Part shown: positions 36,403 through 45,742 of the stretch, piece after piece
How positions within the stretch are numbered: the stretch's first letter is position 1
Layout of the letters: every line of letters begins with the position of its first letter
Source: Kangiella sp. TOML190
Lineage (GTDB): Bacteria; Pseudomonadota; Gammaproteobacteria; Enterobacterales; Kangiellaceae
Reading direction: 5' to 3'
DNA length: 64,000 bases
NCBI RefSeq assembly: GCF_023706045.1
Contig: NZ_BQYL01000001.1
Span: 1,426,001 to 1,490,000, forward strand
The notes under the pieces: generated by a model
Told to the model about the DNA's origin: nothing
Database searches by the model: none
What the model saw: the letters and a program-made list of their open reading frames with translations, nothing else
Program-made: the position numbers and the translations under genes

Positions 36403-37453
36403 CAATCGTCTCCTGAAATGGCGTTGAGCCCTGCTCGTTTGCTTTGGCAAAACTTTTCTCGCGTTGGCGACGACGACGGTGTTGCAGGACTGTCGCCGCT
36501 AGTTTTGTAATAAAGCTTAACACCAGTGCCATAAACAATGGCAAAAAGAATAAGGCTTTAGTGGGGCGGTAAGTCTCTTTAGCGTCTTCAACCGGCTCTA
36601 ATTGATCGATAATTTGATAAATTTGCTCTAACTGTTGGCTATCGCGTGCTCGAAAATAGCGACCGCCGGTGGCTTCAGCCACTCGTGTTAAGGTTGCTTC
36701 ATCAAGTTCGCGTGAGGGATTAAACTTACGTCTAAAGAGGCCGTTATTGGTGATCACTTCGTCTGCCCCAATGCCAATGGTATAAATGGTCACGCCAGCA
36801 TGCGCTGCCAGTTGTGCCGCCTGAATTGGGCGTAAAATACCCGCATTCTTGACACCATCGGTGAGTAAAATCAGAACACGGTTTTTAGCATCGCGATCCT
36901 TCAGCCGCTTAACCGCTAAACCGATACTGTCACCAATAGCGGTGGCAGAAGGCCCTGCGAGCCCGATTTCGCTTTCGTTAAGCATAATTTGTACGGTTGT
37001 TAGGTCAAAACTTAGTGGCGTTTGTAAATAAGCTTGTTCGCCAAATAAAATCAAGCCGATACGATCGCCACGGCGGCGTTCGATAAAATCGTTTAAAATA
37101 TGCTTAACCGCGATCAATCGGTTCACTTGCTGGCGCTCGATTACCATATCCTTCATTTCCATACTGCCAGAAACATCTATCGATACCATTAAGTCGCGCC
37201 CGCTGGCAGGTAGCCGAACTGGATCGCCAACCCATTGTGGTCGTGATAAGGCCAAAACCAGTAGTAACCAAATAATAAACATCAACCAAGGAAAGTTAAA
37301 ACTACTTTGCTGATGCTCTTGATTAAATTGTTGCCATTGCAAATACAGTGGCGCTTTTAAGGCATTTTGTTGCTCTTTTTTACGGCTTAACCACCAAACC
37401 AGTAGCGGCAACGGCGTAACTATCCAAACCCAAGGCCAAACTAACTCAAGCAT
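36395..37453 (-). CDS. batA: BatA-family VWA membrane protein
   Basis: A 352-residue protein with an N-terminal pair of membrane helices (about 5-22 and 57-72), a VWA domain with a full MIDAS motif DVSGSM (about 94-99), the conserved FGEQAYLQTPL and DGVKNAG segments, and a C-terminal helix near 305-325. The VWA domain faces the periplasm and probably binds BatB or BatD through a metal ion. It overlaps both neighbours by eight bases, as expected for coupled translation of a complex. Confidence 0.93.
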   Translation of the reverse strand: MLELVWPWVWIVTPLPLLVWWLSRKKEQQNALKAPLYLQWQQFNQEHQQSSFNFPWLMFIIWLLLVLALSRPQWVGDPVRLPASGRDLMVSIDVSGSMEMKDMVIERQQVNRLIAVKHILNDFIERRRGDRIGLILFGEQAYLQTPLSFDLTTVQIMLNESEIGLAGPSATAIGDSIGLAVKRLKDRDAKNRVLILLTDGVKNAGILRPIQAAQLAAHAGVTIYTIGIGADEVITNNGLFRRKFNPSRELDEATLTRVAEATGGRYFRARDSQQLEQIYQIIDQLEPVEDAKETYRPTKALFFLPLFMALVLSFITKLAATVLQHRRRRQREKSFAKANEQGSTPFQETIDV

Positions 37454-37949
37454 GCGCAGTTCCTAGCTTGAGCGTTTTAGGGGCATCTGCTAGTTGTGTT
37501 AACCATTGCCGTGCTTCTTGAAACATTAGTGTCTTATCAATGGGGTCGATGGTGGAAGGATCTTGGTAAACATAATCGCGTAATGCGTACAGCGATTTAT
37601 CACTCCATACCTCATCGCCCGTTTTGATCAAAAAATTGATCCACTCTTGCTCGTTTAACTGAGCAATTTTGGTGGCCGGAAAATAACTTAAAGCAGCTCG
37701 TTTGAGTAAAACTTCTAATTCCATTAGCCAATTATCGGGCTTGTTAGCTTCGATCTCATCCAACTCTTGGATTGCCAACTTACTCATGCGGTGTTTTTTA
37801 TAGCGTCGGTAAGCGCGGATTACAATCGCGAGCAATAAAGCAAGCAAGATGCTAAGCAGCAACCACCAGCCGATCGCCAATGGCCACCAGCTAACTTCGG
37901 TGGGTAGGCGCACATCTTTGAGTTGGCTCAGCAGTTCTTGTTTATCCAT
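37446..37949 (-). CDS. DUF4381-family membrane protein of the Bat operon
   Basis: A 167-residue protein with one membrane helix (about 24-46, WWLLLSILLALLLAIVI) followed by a basic stretch and a helical cytoplasmic domain (YRRYKKHRMSKLAIQEL, then WINFLIKTGDEVW). DUF4381 proteins sit between the DUF58 gene and batA in many gammaproteobacterial Bat operons. No enzyme motif is visible; a scaffold role is inferred from the operon. Confidence 0.85.
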   Translation of the reverse strand: MDKQELLSQLKDVRLPTEVSWWPLAIGWWLLLSILLALLLAIVIRAYRRYKKHRMSKLAIQELDEIEANKPDNWLMELEVLLKRAALSYFPATKIAQLNEQEWINFLIKTGDEVWSDKSLYALRDYVYQDPSTIDPIDKTLMFQEARQWLTQLADAPKTLKLGTAHA

Positions 37950-37958
37950 AGACTAACC

Positions 37959-38987
37959 TTAACTCGCGATCGCTTGATTGGTTTTAACTCTTGCTCCGAG
38001 AGCGTTGTTGTTTTGCTCCATTTGCAGAGGATTTAAATGTAAACGACTAATGGAATCGGCAGTGCTAAGATCGGTGAAATAACAGCGATTAGCGACAAAC
38101 TTTTGTTGCAGCCTAGTTAAACGCTGTTCAAAAGCTGCTCGGTATTGCTGTAACCGCTTATTACTGCTGGCGTTAAATCCAATCGAGTCAATACCATCCG
38201 TTACCTGATAATGCCCTGCAATAGGAATATCTTTTTCCAGCGGATCATGCAGCATAATGGCATAAATATCGTTATTTTGTGACAGATAAGAAAGGTGTTT
38301 ATCGCATTCTTGAGTAAAGTCCATAAAGTCGCTAAATAGGTATATCAGACAGCCACCTTTGGTAAGGTGACGCAGTCTTACCAGCGAGTCGAGCAAGGCA
38401 CTTTGATTAATGCGGTAGCCACTGCTTTGAGCCGTCTTAGGATTTTTTGTGAGTGGTTTAGCTTGATACAGTTGATCGAGTTTTTGATTGTGCAACTCTA
38501 AGATTTTTTGTAATAAACGCAAACCATCTTTCCGTCGATTCGAGGGTTTTAATTCGATATGTTGACTGCTGGTAGTTAACAAGGCGCCAACTCGATTACC
38601 GCTGTCAAAGGCCGTCCAAAAAGCGCGCGCCGCTTGCAAACAGGCCAAAGTAGATTTAAAGCGGTTGCGGCTGCCAAAAAACATTGAGTCTTGTAGATCT
38701 AAAACGATAAAAACAGGTCTTTCGCGCTCTTCTTGAAAAATTTTGGTATGCACTTCGCCAGTGCGCGCGGTGACCCGCCAATCAATAGTACGAATGTCAT
38801 CCCCAGGCTGGTATTGCCTGACTTCAGAAAACTCCATACCGCGGCCTTTAAATGGTGACAAATGACCACCCACTAAATGCGCTTTGGTCTTTTTATTGGG
38901 CAATGGAATTTTATCATTTGCCCAATATTGACATGCGATCAATTGCTCTAAACTAAGTTCAATGGTTTCGGCGGCTTGAGCGTTCAT
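37959..38987 (-). CDS. DUF58 domain protein (Bat operon)
   Basis: A 342-residue soluble protein whose centre has the DUF58 signature GRGMEFSEVRQYQPGDDIRTIDWRVTAR and then a VWA-like fold (FIVLDLQDSM). DUF58 proteins accompany MoxR ATPases and are thought to be adaptors or substrates. This copy lacks membrane helices, unlike the second DUF58 protein at 46664. It lies 25 bases after moxR. Confidence 0.92.
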   Translation of the reverse strand: MNAQAAETIELSLEQLIACQYWANDKIPLPNKKTKAHLVGGHLSPFKGRGMEFSEVRQYQPGDDIRTIDWRVTARTGEVHTKIFQEERERPVFIVLDLQDSMFFGSRNRFKSTLACLQAARAFWTAFDSGNRVGALLTTSSQHIELKPSNRRKDGLRLLQKILELHNQKLDQLYQAKPLTKNPKTAQSSGYRINQSALLDSLVRLRHLTKGGCLIYLFSDFMDFTQECDKHLSYLSQNNDIYAIMLHDPLEKDIPIAGHYQVTDGIDSIGFNASSNKRLQQYRAAFEQRLTRLQQKFVANRCYFTDLSTADSISRLHLNPLQMEQNNNALGARVKTNQAIAS

Positions 38988-39012
38988 AGCTAGGATAATG
39001 GTTTAGGCAAAT

Positions 39013-39972
39013 TTAAGGTGCTGGAACCAATTGAATCAACTTCTCGATGATCTGATTGGTCGTCACACCTTCGGCTTCCGCCTGATAGCTCAATAAAATT
39101 CGGTGGCGTAGAGTATCGAACAACACTGTCTGTACGTCGCCAGGCGTAACATAGTCGCGTTCGCTTAGCCAAGCATTGGCTCGTGCACAACGATCTAAGG
39201 CGATGGTTGCCCGTGGGCTGGCACCAAACTCGATATAGTTGGCAAGGGCTTGATCGTATTTTTGCGGCTCGCGAGTGGCTAACACCAGTTGAATCAAATA
39301 CTCTTCTACTTCTGGCGCCATATAAATCGACATTACTTCTTGCCTAGCAGCAAATAACTTTTCCTGTGATAACTCTTCTGGCGTTGCTAATTCTTGCTTA
39401 AGCGCTTCTTTGCGGTTGAGCGCAAGAATTTGTGCTTCGGCTCCTGAGTCGGGATAACCGACTTCGACGTGCATTAAAAAGCGATCCAGTTGTGCTTCTG
39501 GTAGCGGGTAAGTGCCTTCTTGTTCAATCGGATTCTGCGTCGCCATCACTAAAAATAATGGCGGTAGCTCAAAACTGTTATTGCCAACGGAAATTTGTCG
39601 CTCGGCCATGGACTCTAGTAGTGCTGATTGCACTTTAGCCGGCGCTCGGTTTATTTCATCAGCCAAAATCAAATTATGAAATAAAGGACCTTTTTGGAAG
39701 CTAAAAGAAGCGTCTTGCGGGCGATAAATTTCAGTACCGGTTAAATCCGCAGGCAGCAAATCAGGGGTGAACTGTATTCGTTGAAAATCACCTTCAACCA
39801 CTAAAGACAACTCTTTAATCGCGCGAGTTTTGGCAAGTCCAGGCGCGCCTTCGACCAGCAAATGACCATCAGCTAATAGCGCGATCAAAGTTTTATGCAC
39901 TAAATCTTGCTGGCCTATAATACGCGAGCTTAAATGTTGTTCGAGTTGGTTAAATTCTTGTTTTAGAGTCAT
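39013..39972 (-). CDS. MoxR-family AAA+ ATPase (Bat operon)
   Basis: A 319-residue AAA+ ATPase of the MoxR class. Walker A is GAPGLAKT (about 42-49), Walker B LILADEINRAPAKVQSALLE, sensor 1 MATQNPIEQEGTYPLPEAQLDRF. MoxR ATPases act as chaperones that install cofactors or mature complexes with VWA proteins. It is the first gene of the six-gene Bat operon; the promoter should lie in the 284-base gap shared with fadI. Confidence 0.93.
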   Translation of the reverse strand: MTLKQEFNQLEQHLSSRIIGQQDLVHKTLIALLADGHLLVEGAPGLAKTRAIKELSLVVEGDFQRIQFTPDLLPADLTGTEIYRPQDASFSFQKGPLFHNLILADEINRAPAKVQSALLESMAERQISVGNNSFELPPLFLVMATQNPIEQEGTYPLPEAQLDRFLMHVEVGYPDSGAEAQILALNRKEALKQELATPEELSQEKLFAARQEVMSIYMAPEVEEYLIQLVLATREPQKYDQALANYIEFGASPRATIALDRCARANAWLSERDYVTPGDVQTVLFDTLRHRILLSYQAEAEGVTTNQIIEKLIQLVPAP

Positions 39973-40179
39973 TGCTGGGCTTCTGAGGTTATTTAAAGTT
40001 GTGATTGAGCTTTTAAATGTTACTAAAGCTATTCTATAGAGGCTAATCTATAGAAGTTAAAGGGTCATTTGTATCAGAAATCGGCAAAAAATTGCAACTA
40101 ATTGTTTCTAGAAGCAATCTTTGGCTAAAGCATGAGTCTTAACTTGAGTCAGCGAGTCACTAATAGGGCTTGTTACTTG

Positions 40180-40200
40180 TATAATTTAAACGATTGTTTG
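40180..40200 (+). promoter_or_regulatory. Candidate fadIJ promoter with PsrA-type operator
   Basis: A perfect TATAAT (40180-40185) is followed at once by AAAC-GATT-GTTTG (40188-40200), which fits the PsrA consensus C/G-AAAC-N2-4-GTTT-G/C. PsrA represses beta-oxidation genes in pseudomonads until fatty acids bind it. No good -35 is visible. The site is 57 bases before fadI. Confidence 0.4.
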
Positions 40201-40256
40201 AAATTTGAGAATCATCAGGTACAATCAGTTGAATAAGATAAATTTGGAGTCCCTCT

Positions 40257-41630
40257 ATGAGCGCTGAAGCCCAGCCTAAAGATAGTGAAAGCAACCAAAG
40301 CGAAAGCAAAAAAGCTCCCGCTAAGAAAGCCAGTGTGCGTCGCCCCAAGCAAGATCGAGTGGCGATTGTTTCTGGTCTGAGAACCCCGTTTGCGAAACAA
40401 GCCAGCTTTTATCGCGGTATTAATGCCATTGAGCTGGGTAAGATGGTGGTTAATGAATTAATGATTAAAACCGAGCTTGATCCCAAATTGATTGAGCAAG
40501 TGGTGTTTGGGCAGGTAGTGATATTGCCGGAAGCACCAAACATTGCCCGTGAAATCGTACTGGGTACGCCAATGGACGTGCATACCGATGCTTATTCAGT
40601 CTCGCGTGCTTGCGCTACTAGTTTCCAGTCAATTGCCAGTTTAGCCCAGTCGATTATGGTCGGTGATGTGGCGGTGGGTATTGCTGGTGGTGCCGATTCG
40701 TCTTCGGTGGTACCGATTGGAGTGAGTAAAAAACTCTCTCTATCTTTGGTGGATCTACAAAAAGCTAAAACCTTCGGTCAGAAAATGGCGATTTTGAAAA
40801 ATCTTCGGCCAAAAGATTTGATGCCAGTTCCGCCGGCGATTAAAGAATATTCAACTGGGTTGACGATGGGGCAAAATGCCGAGCAAATGGCCCGTGATCG
40901 CGGTATTACGCGCGAAGAGCAAGATGCATTGGCGCATCGCTCGCATACTCTGGCAGCGCAAGCTTGGGAAGCAGGGCGCTTGGATGATGAGGTGATGACC
41001 GCGCACGTTCCGCCTTACACTAAAGAAGCTTTGAGTCGCGATAATATTGTGCGTTTTAATTCGACCTTAGAAGGCTACGCCAAACTAAGACCGGCCTTTG
41101 ATCGTAAGTACGGTACTTTAACTGCGGCTAATTCAACGCCCTTGAGTGATGGTGCTGCAGCGGTGATTTTGATGAGCGAGTCTAAGGCTAAAGCTTTGGG
41201 CTATGAGCCATTGGGCTATATCAAAAGCTATGCTTTTGCCGCGATTGAAGCGGATCACGATATGCTGATGGGGCCTTCTTACGCGACACCTAAGGCCTTA
41301 AAAAAAGCCAAGATGCAGCTTAAAGATTTGGATTTGATTGATATGCATGAAGCGTTTGCAGCGCAGGCGTTATCCAATGTTCAGGCTTTCGGCTCGACTC
41401 AGTTTGCCAAAGAAAAGCTTGGGCAGAGAACCAAAATTGGTGAAATTGATATGGATAAATTTAACGTTAACGGTGGCTCTATTGCTTTTGGCCATCCGTT
41501 TGCGGCAACTGGCGCGCGTATGATCACGCAAACCTTAAACGAATTAAAACGCCGCGGTGGCGGAGTAGGCTTGACCACCGCTTGTGCTGCTGGCGGGCTT
41601 GGCGCCGCCATGATTGTGGAGGTGGACTAA
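40257..41630 (+). CDS. fadI: 3-ketoacyl-CoA thiolase FadI
   Basis: FadI performs the last step of each beta-oxidation cycle, cleaving 3-ketoacyl-CoA to acetyl-CoA and a shortened acyl-CoA. Thiolase motifs are present: the nucleophile Cys in [27 protein letters not shown] with the conserved His, and the second Cys in [10 protein letters not shown]. At 457 residues it is about 20 longer than E. coli FadI, due to a Lys/Ser-rich N-terminal extension of about 33 residues. Its stop overlaps the fadJ start (TAATG), as in the E. coli fadIJ operon, so the two subunits are co-translated. Confidence 0.95.
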   Translation: MSAEAQPKDSESNQSESKKAPAKKASVRRPKQDRVAIVSGLRTPFAKQASFYRGINAIELGKMVVNELMIKTELDPKLIEQVVFGQVVILPEAPNIAREIVLGTPMDVHTDAYSVSRACATSFQSIASLAQSIMVGDVAVGIAGGADSSSVVPIGVSKKLSLSLVDLQKAKTFGQKMAILKNLRPKDLMPVPPAIKEYSTGLTMGQNAEQMARDRGITREEQDALAHRSHTLAAQAWEAGRLDDEVMTAHVPPYTKEALSRDNIVRFNSTLEGYAKLRPAFDRKYGTLTAANSTPLSDGAAAVILMSESKAKALGYEPLGYIKSYAFAAIEADHDMLMGPSYATPKALKKAKMQLKDLDLIDMHEAFAAQALSNVQAFGSTQFAKEKLGQRTKIGEIDMDKFNVNGGSIAFGHPFAATGARMITQTLNELKRRGGGVGLTTACAAGGLGAAMIVEVD

Positions 41631-43792
41631 TGGCTGACACTAATATCTTTGAATACCAGCTACACGATGATGATATTGCGGTTATTAGCTTTGGCTTGAA
41701 AGATGAAGCGCAGAATGTTTTAAAGCAAGCTTTTATTGATGAAGCCGAAGCAATGATCGAAAAAATTGCTAGCGATAGTGCGATAAAGGGCGTGATTTTT
41801 ATCAGCAACAAGTCTAAAAGTTTTATTGCTGGTGCTGACATAAATATGCTGGATGCGGCTAACAGCTTGCAAGAAGCTGAACAAATTAGCCGTAACGGCC
41901 ATGCAATTTTCAAGAAACTCGAGGATTTAAAAGTTCCGGTAGTGGCGGCAATTGATGGCGCTTGTTTAGGCGGCGGCTTGGAGTTTGCATTGGCTTGTCA
42001 TGGGCGGGTAGCTTCTGACTCAAAGTCTACAAAATTAGGTTTGCCTGAAGTCCAGTTGGGTTTGTTGCCTGGCGGCGGCGGCACTCAGCGTTTACCGCGC
42101 CTAGTTGGCATAGCGGCATCTTTAGATATGATGTTAACGGGCAAGCAGCTATTTCCAAAACAGGCACTGAAATTAGGCTTGGTGGACGAGGTAGTGCCGA
42201 GTGCTAACCTGATGAAGGCGGCGCGTAAAAGGGTTATGGATTTACGCAAAGGTGTGAAAAAGAAGCAGTCTTGGTTGTCGCTAAAAGGCTTACAAAAGCT
42301 AGCGCTTGAGAAAAATCCTTTGGGTCGCAATCTGTTGTTTGATCAAGCAAAAAAACAGCTGCTGAAGAAAACTAAGGGCAATTATCCAGCACCAGAGAAG
42401 ATTCTTGAGTGTGTCGAAAAAGGTGTTAATCAGGGGCTTGAGGCGGGCTATGCGATTGAGGCAAAAAACTTTGCTGAACTGGTGATGTCGCCCGAAGCTA
42501 AATCGCTGATCAGCATTTTCTTTGCGACTACCGAGCTGAAAAAAGATACTGGCATCGACTCTGATGCACAAGCTGTGGAATTAACCAAAGTTGGAGTCTT
42601 AGGTGGCGGCCTGATGGGCTCTGGTATTGCTTATGTCACCGCAGATAAAGCCGAGAAAATGGTGCGCATCAAGGATATTAATAGCGAAGGGATCAACAAG
42701 GCGCTGAATTACTCTTGGAAACTTATTTCGAAAAAACTTAAACGCCGGTTTATTAGCGACGCGCAGGCCAAAAAAGCCATGTCTCGCTTAACCGGAGCGG
42801 TGAATTATTCAGGTTTTGAAGATTGTGACATGGTGGTGGAAGCAGTATTTGAAAAGTTGGAATTAAAACACCAAATGGTTCAAGAGGTGGAGCAGCATTG
42901 TGCTGAAAGCACCATTTTTGCGACCAATACCTCGTCTATTCCCATCGCAGAGATTGCCAAAGGTGCCAAGCGTCCTGAGCAAGTGGTGGGGCTACATTAT
43001 TTCTCGCCTGTCGAGAAGATGCCATTGTTGGAGATTATCACTACACCGCAAACACAGGATTGGGTAGTGGCCAGCTGTGTCGAGCTGGGCAAGCAGCAAG
43101 GCAAAACGCCGATAGTGGTCAATGATGGCGCTGGTTTTTATGTCAATCGGATTTTAGCGCCTTACGTCAACGAGGCAGGGATGTTGCTAACCGAAGGTGT
43201 TGCGATTGAAAGTATTGACAAAGCTTTGGTTAAAGCCGGCTTCCCTGTGGGACCTATTACCTTGCTGGATGAAGTGGGGATTGATGTGGCCACTAAAGTC
43301 GCGCCAATTTTAGAAGCTGCCTTTGGTGAACGGATGGCGCCGCCTAAAGCATTTGCTAAGTTGATAGAGGATAACCGTTTGGGCAAGAAAAACGGCAAAG
43401 GCTTTTATCGTTATGATGCGGCGAAGTCAGGGCTTAAGAAAAAAGGGCCTAAAGAAGTCGATGACAGTGTCTATCGGGTGTTAGGTGTTGAACCAAACAA
43501 GCAAGTTGCCAGCCAAGAGATTGTGGAGCGGGGGATCTTACTGATGGTCAACGAGGCCGCTCGTTGCTTGGACGAAGGCATTATCCGCAGTGCTCGTGAT
43601 GGTGATATTGGGGCTATTTTTGGCATCGGCTTCCCACCATTTCATGGCGGTCCTTTCCGCTATATGGATGCTCTGGGGATTGAGCAAGTGGTTGAGCGCT
43701 TAAAACACTATCAACAGTTGTTAGGCGAGCGTTTTGCCCCTGCCGAGCTATTGATTAAGATGGCAGCGCAAAAACAGACTTTTTACCACTAA
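41630..43792 (+). CDS. fadJ: Fatty-acid oxidation complex alpha subunit FadJ
   Basis: A bifunctional enzyme of 720 residues: N-terminal enoyl-CoA hydratase (AGADINML, GACLGGGLEFALACHGR, LPEVQLGLLPGGGGTQRLPRLVG) and C-terminal 3-hydroxyacyl-CoA dehydrogenase (GVLGGGLMGSGIAY NAD site, VFEKLELKHQ, NTSSIPI, GLHYFSPVEKMPLLEII). The frame is open from 41582, but ATG 41630 shares a base with the fadI stop and follows GGAGGTGG. It forms the alpha2beta2 complex with FadI. Confidence 0.95.
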   Translation: MADTNIFEYQLHDDDIAVISFGLKDEAQNVLKQAFIDEAEAMIEKIASDSAIKGVIFISNKSKSFIAGADINMLDAANSLQEAEQISRNGHAIFKKLEDLKVPVVAAIDGACLGGGLEFALACHGRVASDSKSTKLGLPEVQLGLLPGGGGTQRLPRLVGIAASLDMMLTGKQLFPKQALKLGLVDEVVPSANLMKAARKRVMDLRKGVKKKQSWLSLKGLQKLALEKNPLGRNLLFDQAKKQLLKKTKGNYPAPEKILECVEKGVNQGLEAGYAIEAKNFAELVMSPEAKSLISIFFATTELKKDTGIDSDAQAVELTKVGVLGGGLMGSGIAYVTADKAEKMVRIKDINSEGINKALNYSWKLISKKLKRRFISDAQAKKAMSRLTGAVNYSGFEDCDMVVEAVFEKLELKHQMVQEVEQHCAESTIFATNTSSIPIAEIAKGAKRPEQVVGLHYFSPVEKMPLLEIITTPQTQDWVVASCVELGKQQGKTPIVVNDGAGFYVNRILAPYVNEAGMLLTEGVAIESIDKALVKAGFPVGPITLLDEVGIDVATKVAPILEAAFGERMAPPKAFAKLIEDNRLGKKNGKGFYRYDAAKSGLKKKGPKEVDDSVYRVLGVEPNKQVASQEIVERGILLMVNEAARCLDEGIIRSARDGDIGAIFGIGFPPFHGGPFRYMDALGIEQVVERLKHYQQLLGERFAPAELLIKMAAQKQTFYH

Positions 43793-43840
43793 CGGTCTCG
43801 CATGGCTTATTATTCCTAGAGCCAAGATTTGAGCTTAAAA

Positions 43841-43879
43841 AAAAGCCCAGGACTCTAAGAACAGAGTTCTGGGCTTTTT
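43841..43879 (+). terminator. Rho-independent terminator after fadIJ
   Basis: A 16-base stem (AAAAGCCCAGGACTCT against AGAGTTCTGGGCTTTT, one G-U pair), loop AAGAAC, ending in a T run. The A-rich start means it could also work for the convergent small gene. Confidence 0.93.
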
Positions 43880-43959
43880 GTTACATCCCTGTAAATTTCA
43901 AAAAAAATTGGCGGGGTTACCGCCAAATTCTTTCGGGAGGACAAATGACAAACTAAAAA

Positions 43960-44118
43960 TTAATCAAAAATACGCTTTAAAAAAGGACGTGAAGCCAAAG
44001 TAATGGCGAGAGCTACAACTAACTCTTTGTTATTACTCAATAAAGTCATTATTTCAGGATTGGTAAGCACAAACTTGGTGCTGACTAAAAGTGCTAGGAT
44101 GCCTAATAAATACTTCAT
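43960..44118 (-). CDS. Small hydrophobic protein (52 residues)
   Basis: A short frame with ATG at 44118, preceded by AAGG at a plausible distance. The product starts MKYLLGILALLVSTKFVL, which could be a membrane helix or a signal sequence, has a polar middle (NPEIMTLLSNNKEL), and a second hydrophobic stretch (VVALAITLAS) before a basic end (RPFLKRIFD). Two hydrophobic segments suggest a small inner-membrane protein. The strong terminator of fadIJ lies just beyond its stop and could serve it. No family is recognised. Confidence 0.5.
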   Translation of the reverse strand: MKYLLGILALLVSTKFVLTNPEIMTLLSNNKELVVALAITLASRPFLKRIFD

Positions 44119-44303
44119 GATTTTGCCTTGCTTGCTACCTTATTACGGTGTTTTTTAATTAACTGTCAGAAAATTTAACAGTCATTGCTGAGCTTTTCTG
44201 TGCGGCAAATCGCATTTGATCGGGGATTTGTGTGAACTGAGTAGCAAAAGTGTCAGGAATTTATACAAAAGACTGTTTTTAGAACAAAACAGCCCGTTTA
44301 TTA

Positions 44304-44320
44304 GCGCTGGGAGCCAGCGT
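44304..44320 (-). terminator. Possible hairpin terminator after the 206-residue OMP gene
   Basis: On the minus strand ACGCTGG and CCAGCGC form a seven-pair stem (one G-U) with a three-base loop, 10 bases after the stop. The following bases are only moderately T-rich. Confidence 0.4.
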
Positions 44321-44329
44321 TTTTAAGGG

Positions 44330-44950
44330 TTAGAAGCTAAAGCGAATATTCAGTTGCGAAGTATCGCCAGTAGCTTCTTCGCCAATGCTCAAACCTAATG
44401 ACCAGCTTGGTGACAGAGAGTAGCGGACTTCTATGCCGTAGCTAGTATCGTCATCTTCATAGCGCGCCTCATCGACGTAATCTGAAATGTCAATATCTCG
44501 ATAGCTGGCATAAATGGATGACTCCCAGTCGGCAGCCCAGCGGGTGCGTACACCTAGCGTGCCAATAAAGCCATCTTCATCATTGCCATAGGTCGATTGA
44601 GGAATAACATCAGTGGCATCTTGTCGGATGTAACCTAGTTCAGCAAAAAAGTCCGAAGAGCGGGTCATGGCGCCATGGTAGCCTAGAGACAAGCCAAATT
44701 CGGAAGCGTCCACATCGGCTTTTTGACCAGCAGCCCAAACATCGGCTGACTGGGTGTTGTAGCGAGTGCGCCAATAAATAGAGTCTGTCCATTCAAGGCT
44801 GATATCAAAATTGTAGCCTGATTTGTCACTTGTTAGCTCGCCAGCACTGTGTATCAAGCCAAACTGAACGTAGTTATAACTAAGCTTGTCATTAGCGCTA
44901 AGGCTAAGACCTACGGCTGCAATGGCAAGGCCAAATAGAAATTTTTTCAT
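44330..44950 (-). CDS. Small outer-membrane beta-barrel protein (paralogue 1)
   Basis: A 206-residue protein with a signal peptide (FLFGLAIAAVGLSLSA, cleavage near 18) and a C-terminal strand ending LNIRFSF, the outer-membrane sorting signature with a final Phe. Alternating strands (WRTRYNTQSAD, LSLGYHG, FFAELGYIRQ, VRYSLSPSWSLGLSIG) suggest an eight-stranded barrel of the OmpA/OmpW size class. It resembles the 178-residue protein encoded just upstream on the same strand (YNYVQFG/YDYVDLG at the N-terminus, AELGY in the middle), so the pair looks like an old duplication. Function is unknown. Confidence 0.75.
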   Translation of the reverse strand: MKKFLFGLAIAAVGLSLSANDKLSYNYVQFGLIHSAGELTSDKSGYNFDISLEWTDSIYWRTRYNTQSADVWAAGQKADVDASEFGLSLGYHGAMTRSSDFFAELGYIRQDATDVIPQSTYGNDEDGFIGTLGVRTRWAADWESSIYASYRDIDISDYVDEARYEDDDTSYGIEVRYSLSPSWSLGLSIGEEATGDTSQLNIRFSF

Positions 44951-45022
44951 TGGAAAACCGGTTAATATGGATTAGATGAAGGAATCATACTATAAATTGG
45001 CAATCAGCCAAGTATTTGCATT

Positions 45023-45045
45023 AAAAAAGCCGCATAAAGCGGCTT
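45023..45045 (-). terminator. Rho-independent terminator after the 178-residue OMP gene
   Basis: Read on the minus strand, AAGCCGC-TTTAT-GCGGCTT is a perfect seven-pair stem followed by TTTT. It gives the second barrel gene its own 3' end, so the paralogues are separately transcribed. Confidence 0.85.
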
Positions 45046-45062
45046 AATATGCAATGGAACAG

Positions 45063-45599
45063 TTAGAAGTTATAGCGGAAACTAACACCATAATGCTCGT
45101 CCAGCTCTTCATCGTTACCCACCTCTAGCGCAACCGAGAATTGGTTGTTGATATGATAACGACCTTCAACCGTCAAATCCGTTGATTCAAGCACATCGGA
45201 GTAGGATACAAAACCGCCAAGCTCAAAGTTTCTGGTAGCCATTCCGCGAAGACCAAGACGAGCATTGAAACCATCGTCATCGCCTAAAAAGTCAACATCA
45301 ATATCTTCATAGCCTAACTCGGCAATAAAGTCAGTCGAAGAGGAAATAGGCATTTTATAACCTAAGTTTAGGCGTAGAAACTCAATGTCGATATTCGAGT
45401 TATCAGCTTCTAAATTGGTATAGTCAAGACGACCATAGAAGTCTGCGCTGAACGACTTTGACAGTTCAAAAGCAAAGCCATCGGCTCCGTCATAATCTTG
45501 ATAGCCAAGATCTACATAGTCGTAACTAACGTTATCGGCTAATACTAGGCTGCTGGATAAAGCTAGGGTGGTCGCTAAAAACACTTTCTTTAATGACAT
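45063..45599 (-). CDS. Small outer-membrane beta-barrel protein (paralogue 2)
   Basis: A 178-residue protein with a signal peptide (VFLATTLALSSSLVLA, cleavage before DNVS) and a C-terminal strand ending YGVSFRYNF. Acidic turns (YDGADG, DVDFLGDDDG, GNDEELDE) alternate with aromatic strands, typical of surface-exposed loops of a small barrel. It shares the N-terminal and central patterns of the 206-residue protein. It is divergent from the second MoxR operon. No named family is recognised. Confidence 0.75.
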   Translation of the reverse strand: MSLKKVFLATTLALSSSLVLADNVSYDYVDLGYQDYDGADGFAFELSKSFSADFYGRLDYTNLEADNSNIDIEFLRLNLGYKMPISSSTDFIAELGYEDIDVDFLGDDDGFNARLGLRGMATRNFELGGFVSYSDVLESTDLTVEGRYHINNQFSVALEVGNDEELDEHYGVSFRYNF

Positions 45600-45742
45600 T
45601 ATTGTATCCTCATGTATATTATTAATGTTCGTGGGATATTGTCTCGCCGCGAGCCTGAATTATAACTGAACGAAATTCTCTTTTAGTCTACTGTTAAAGT
45701 TTTGTTACATCTAAGAGTATTTTACTAACAATAAGGAATTCA

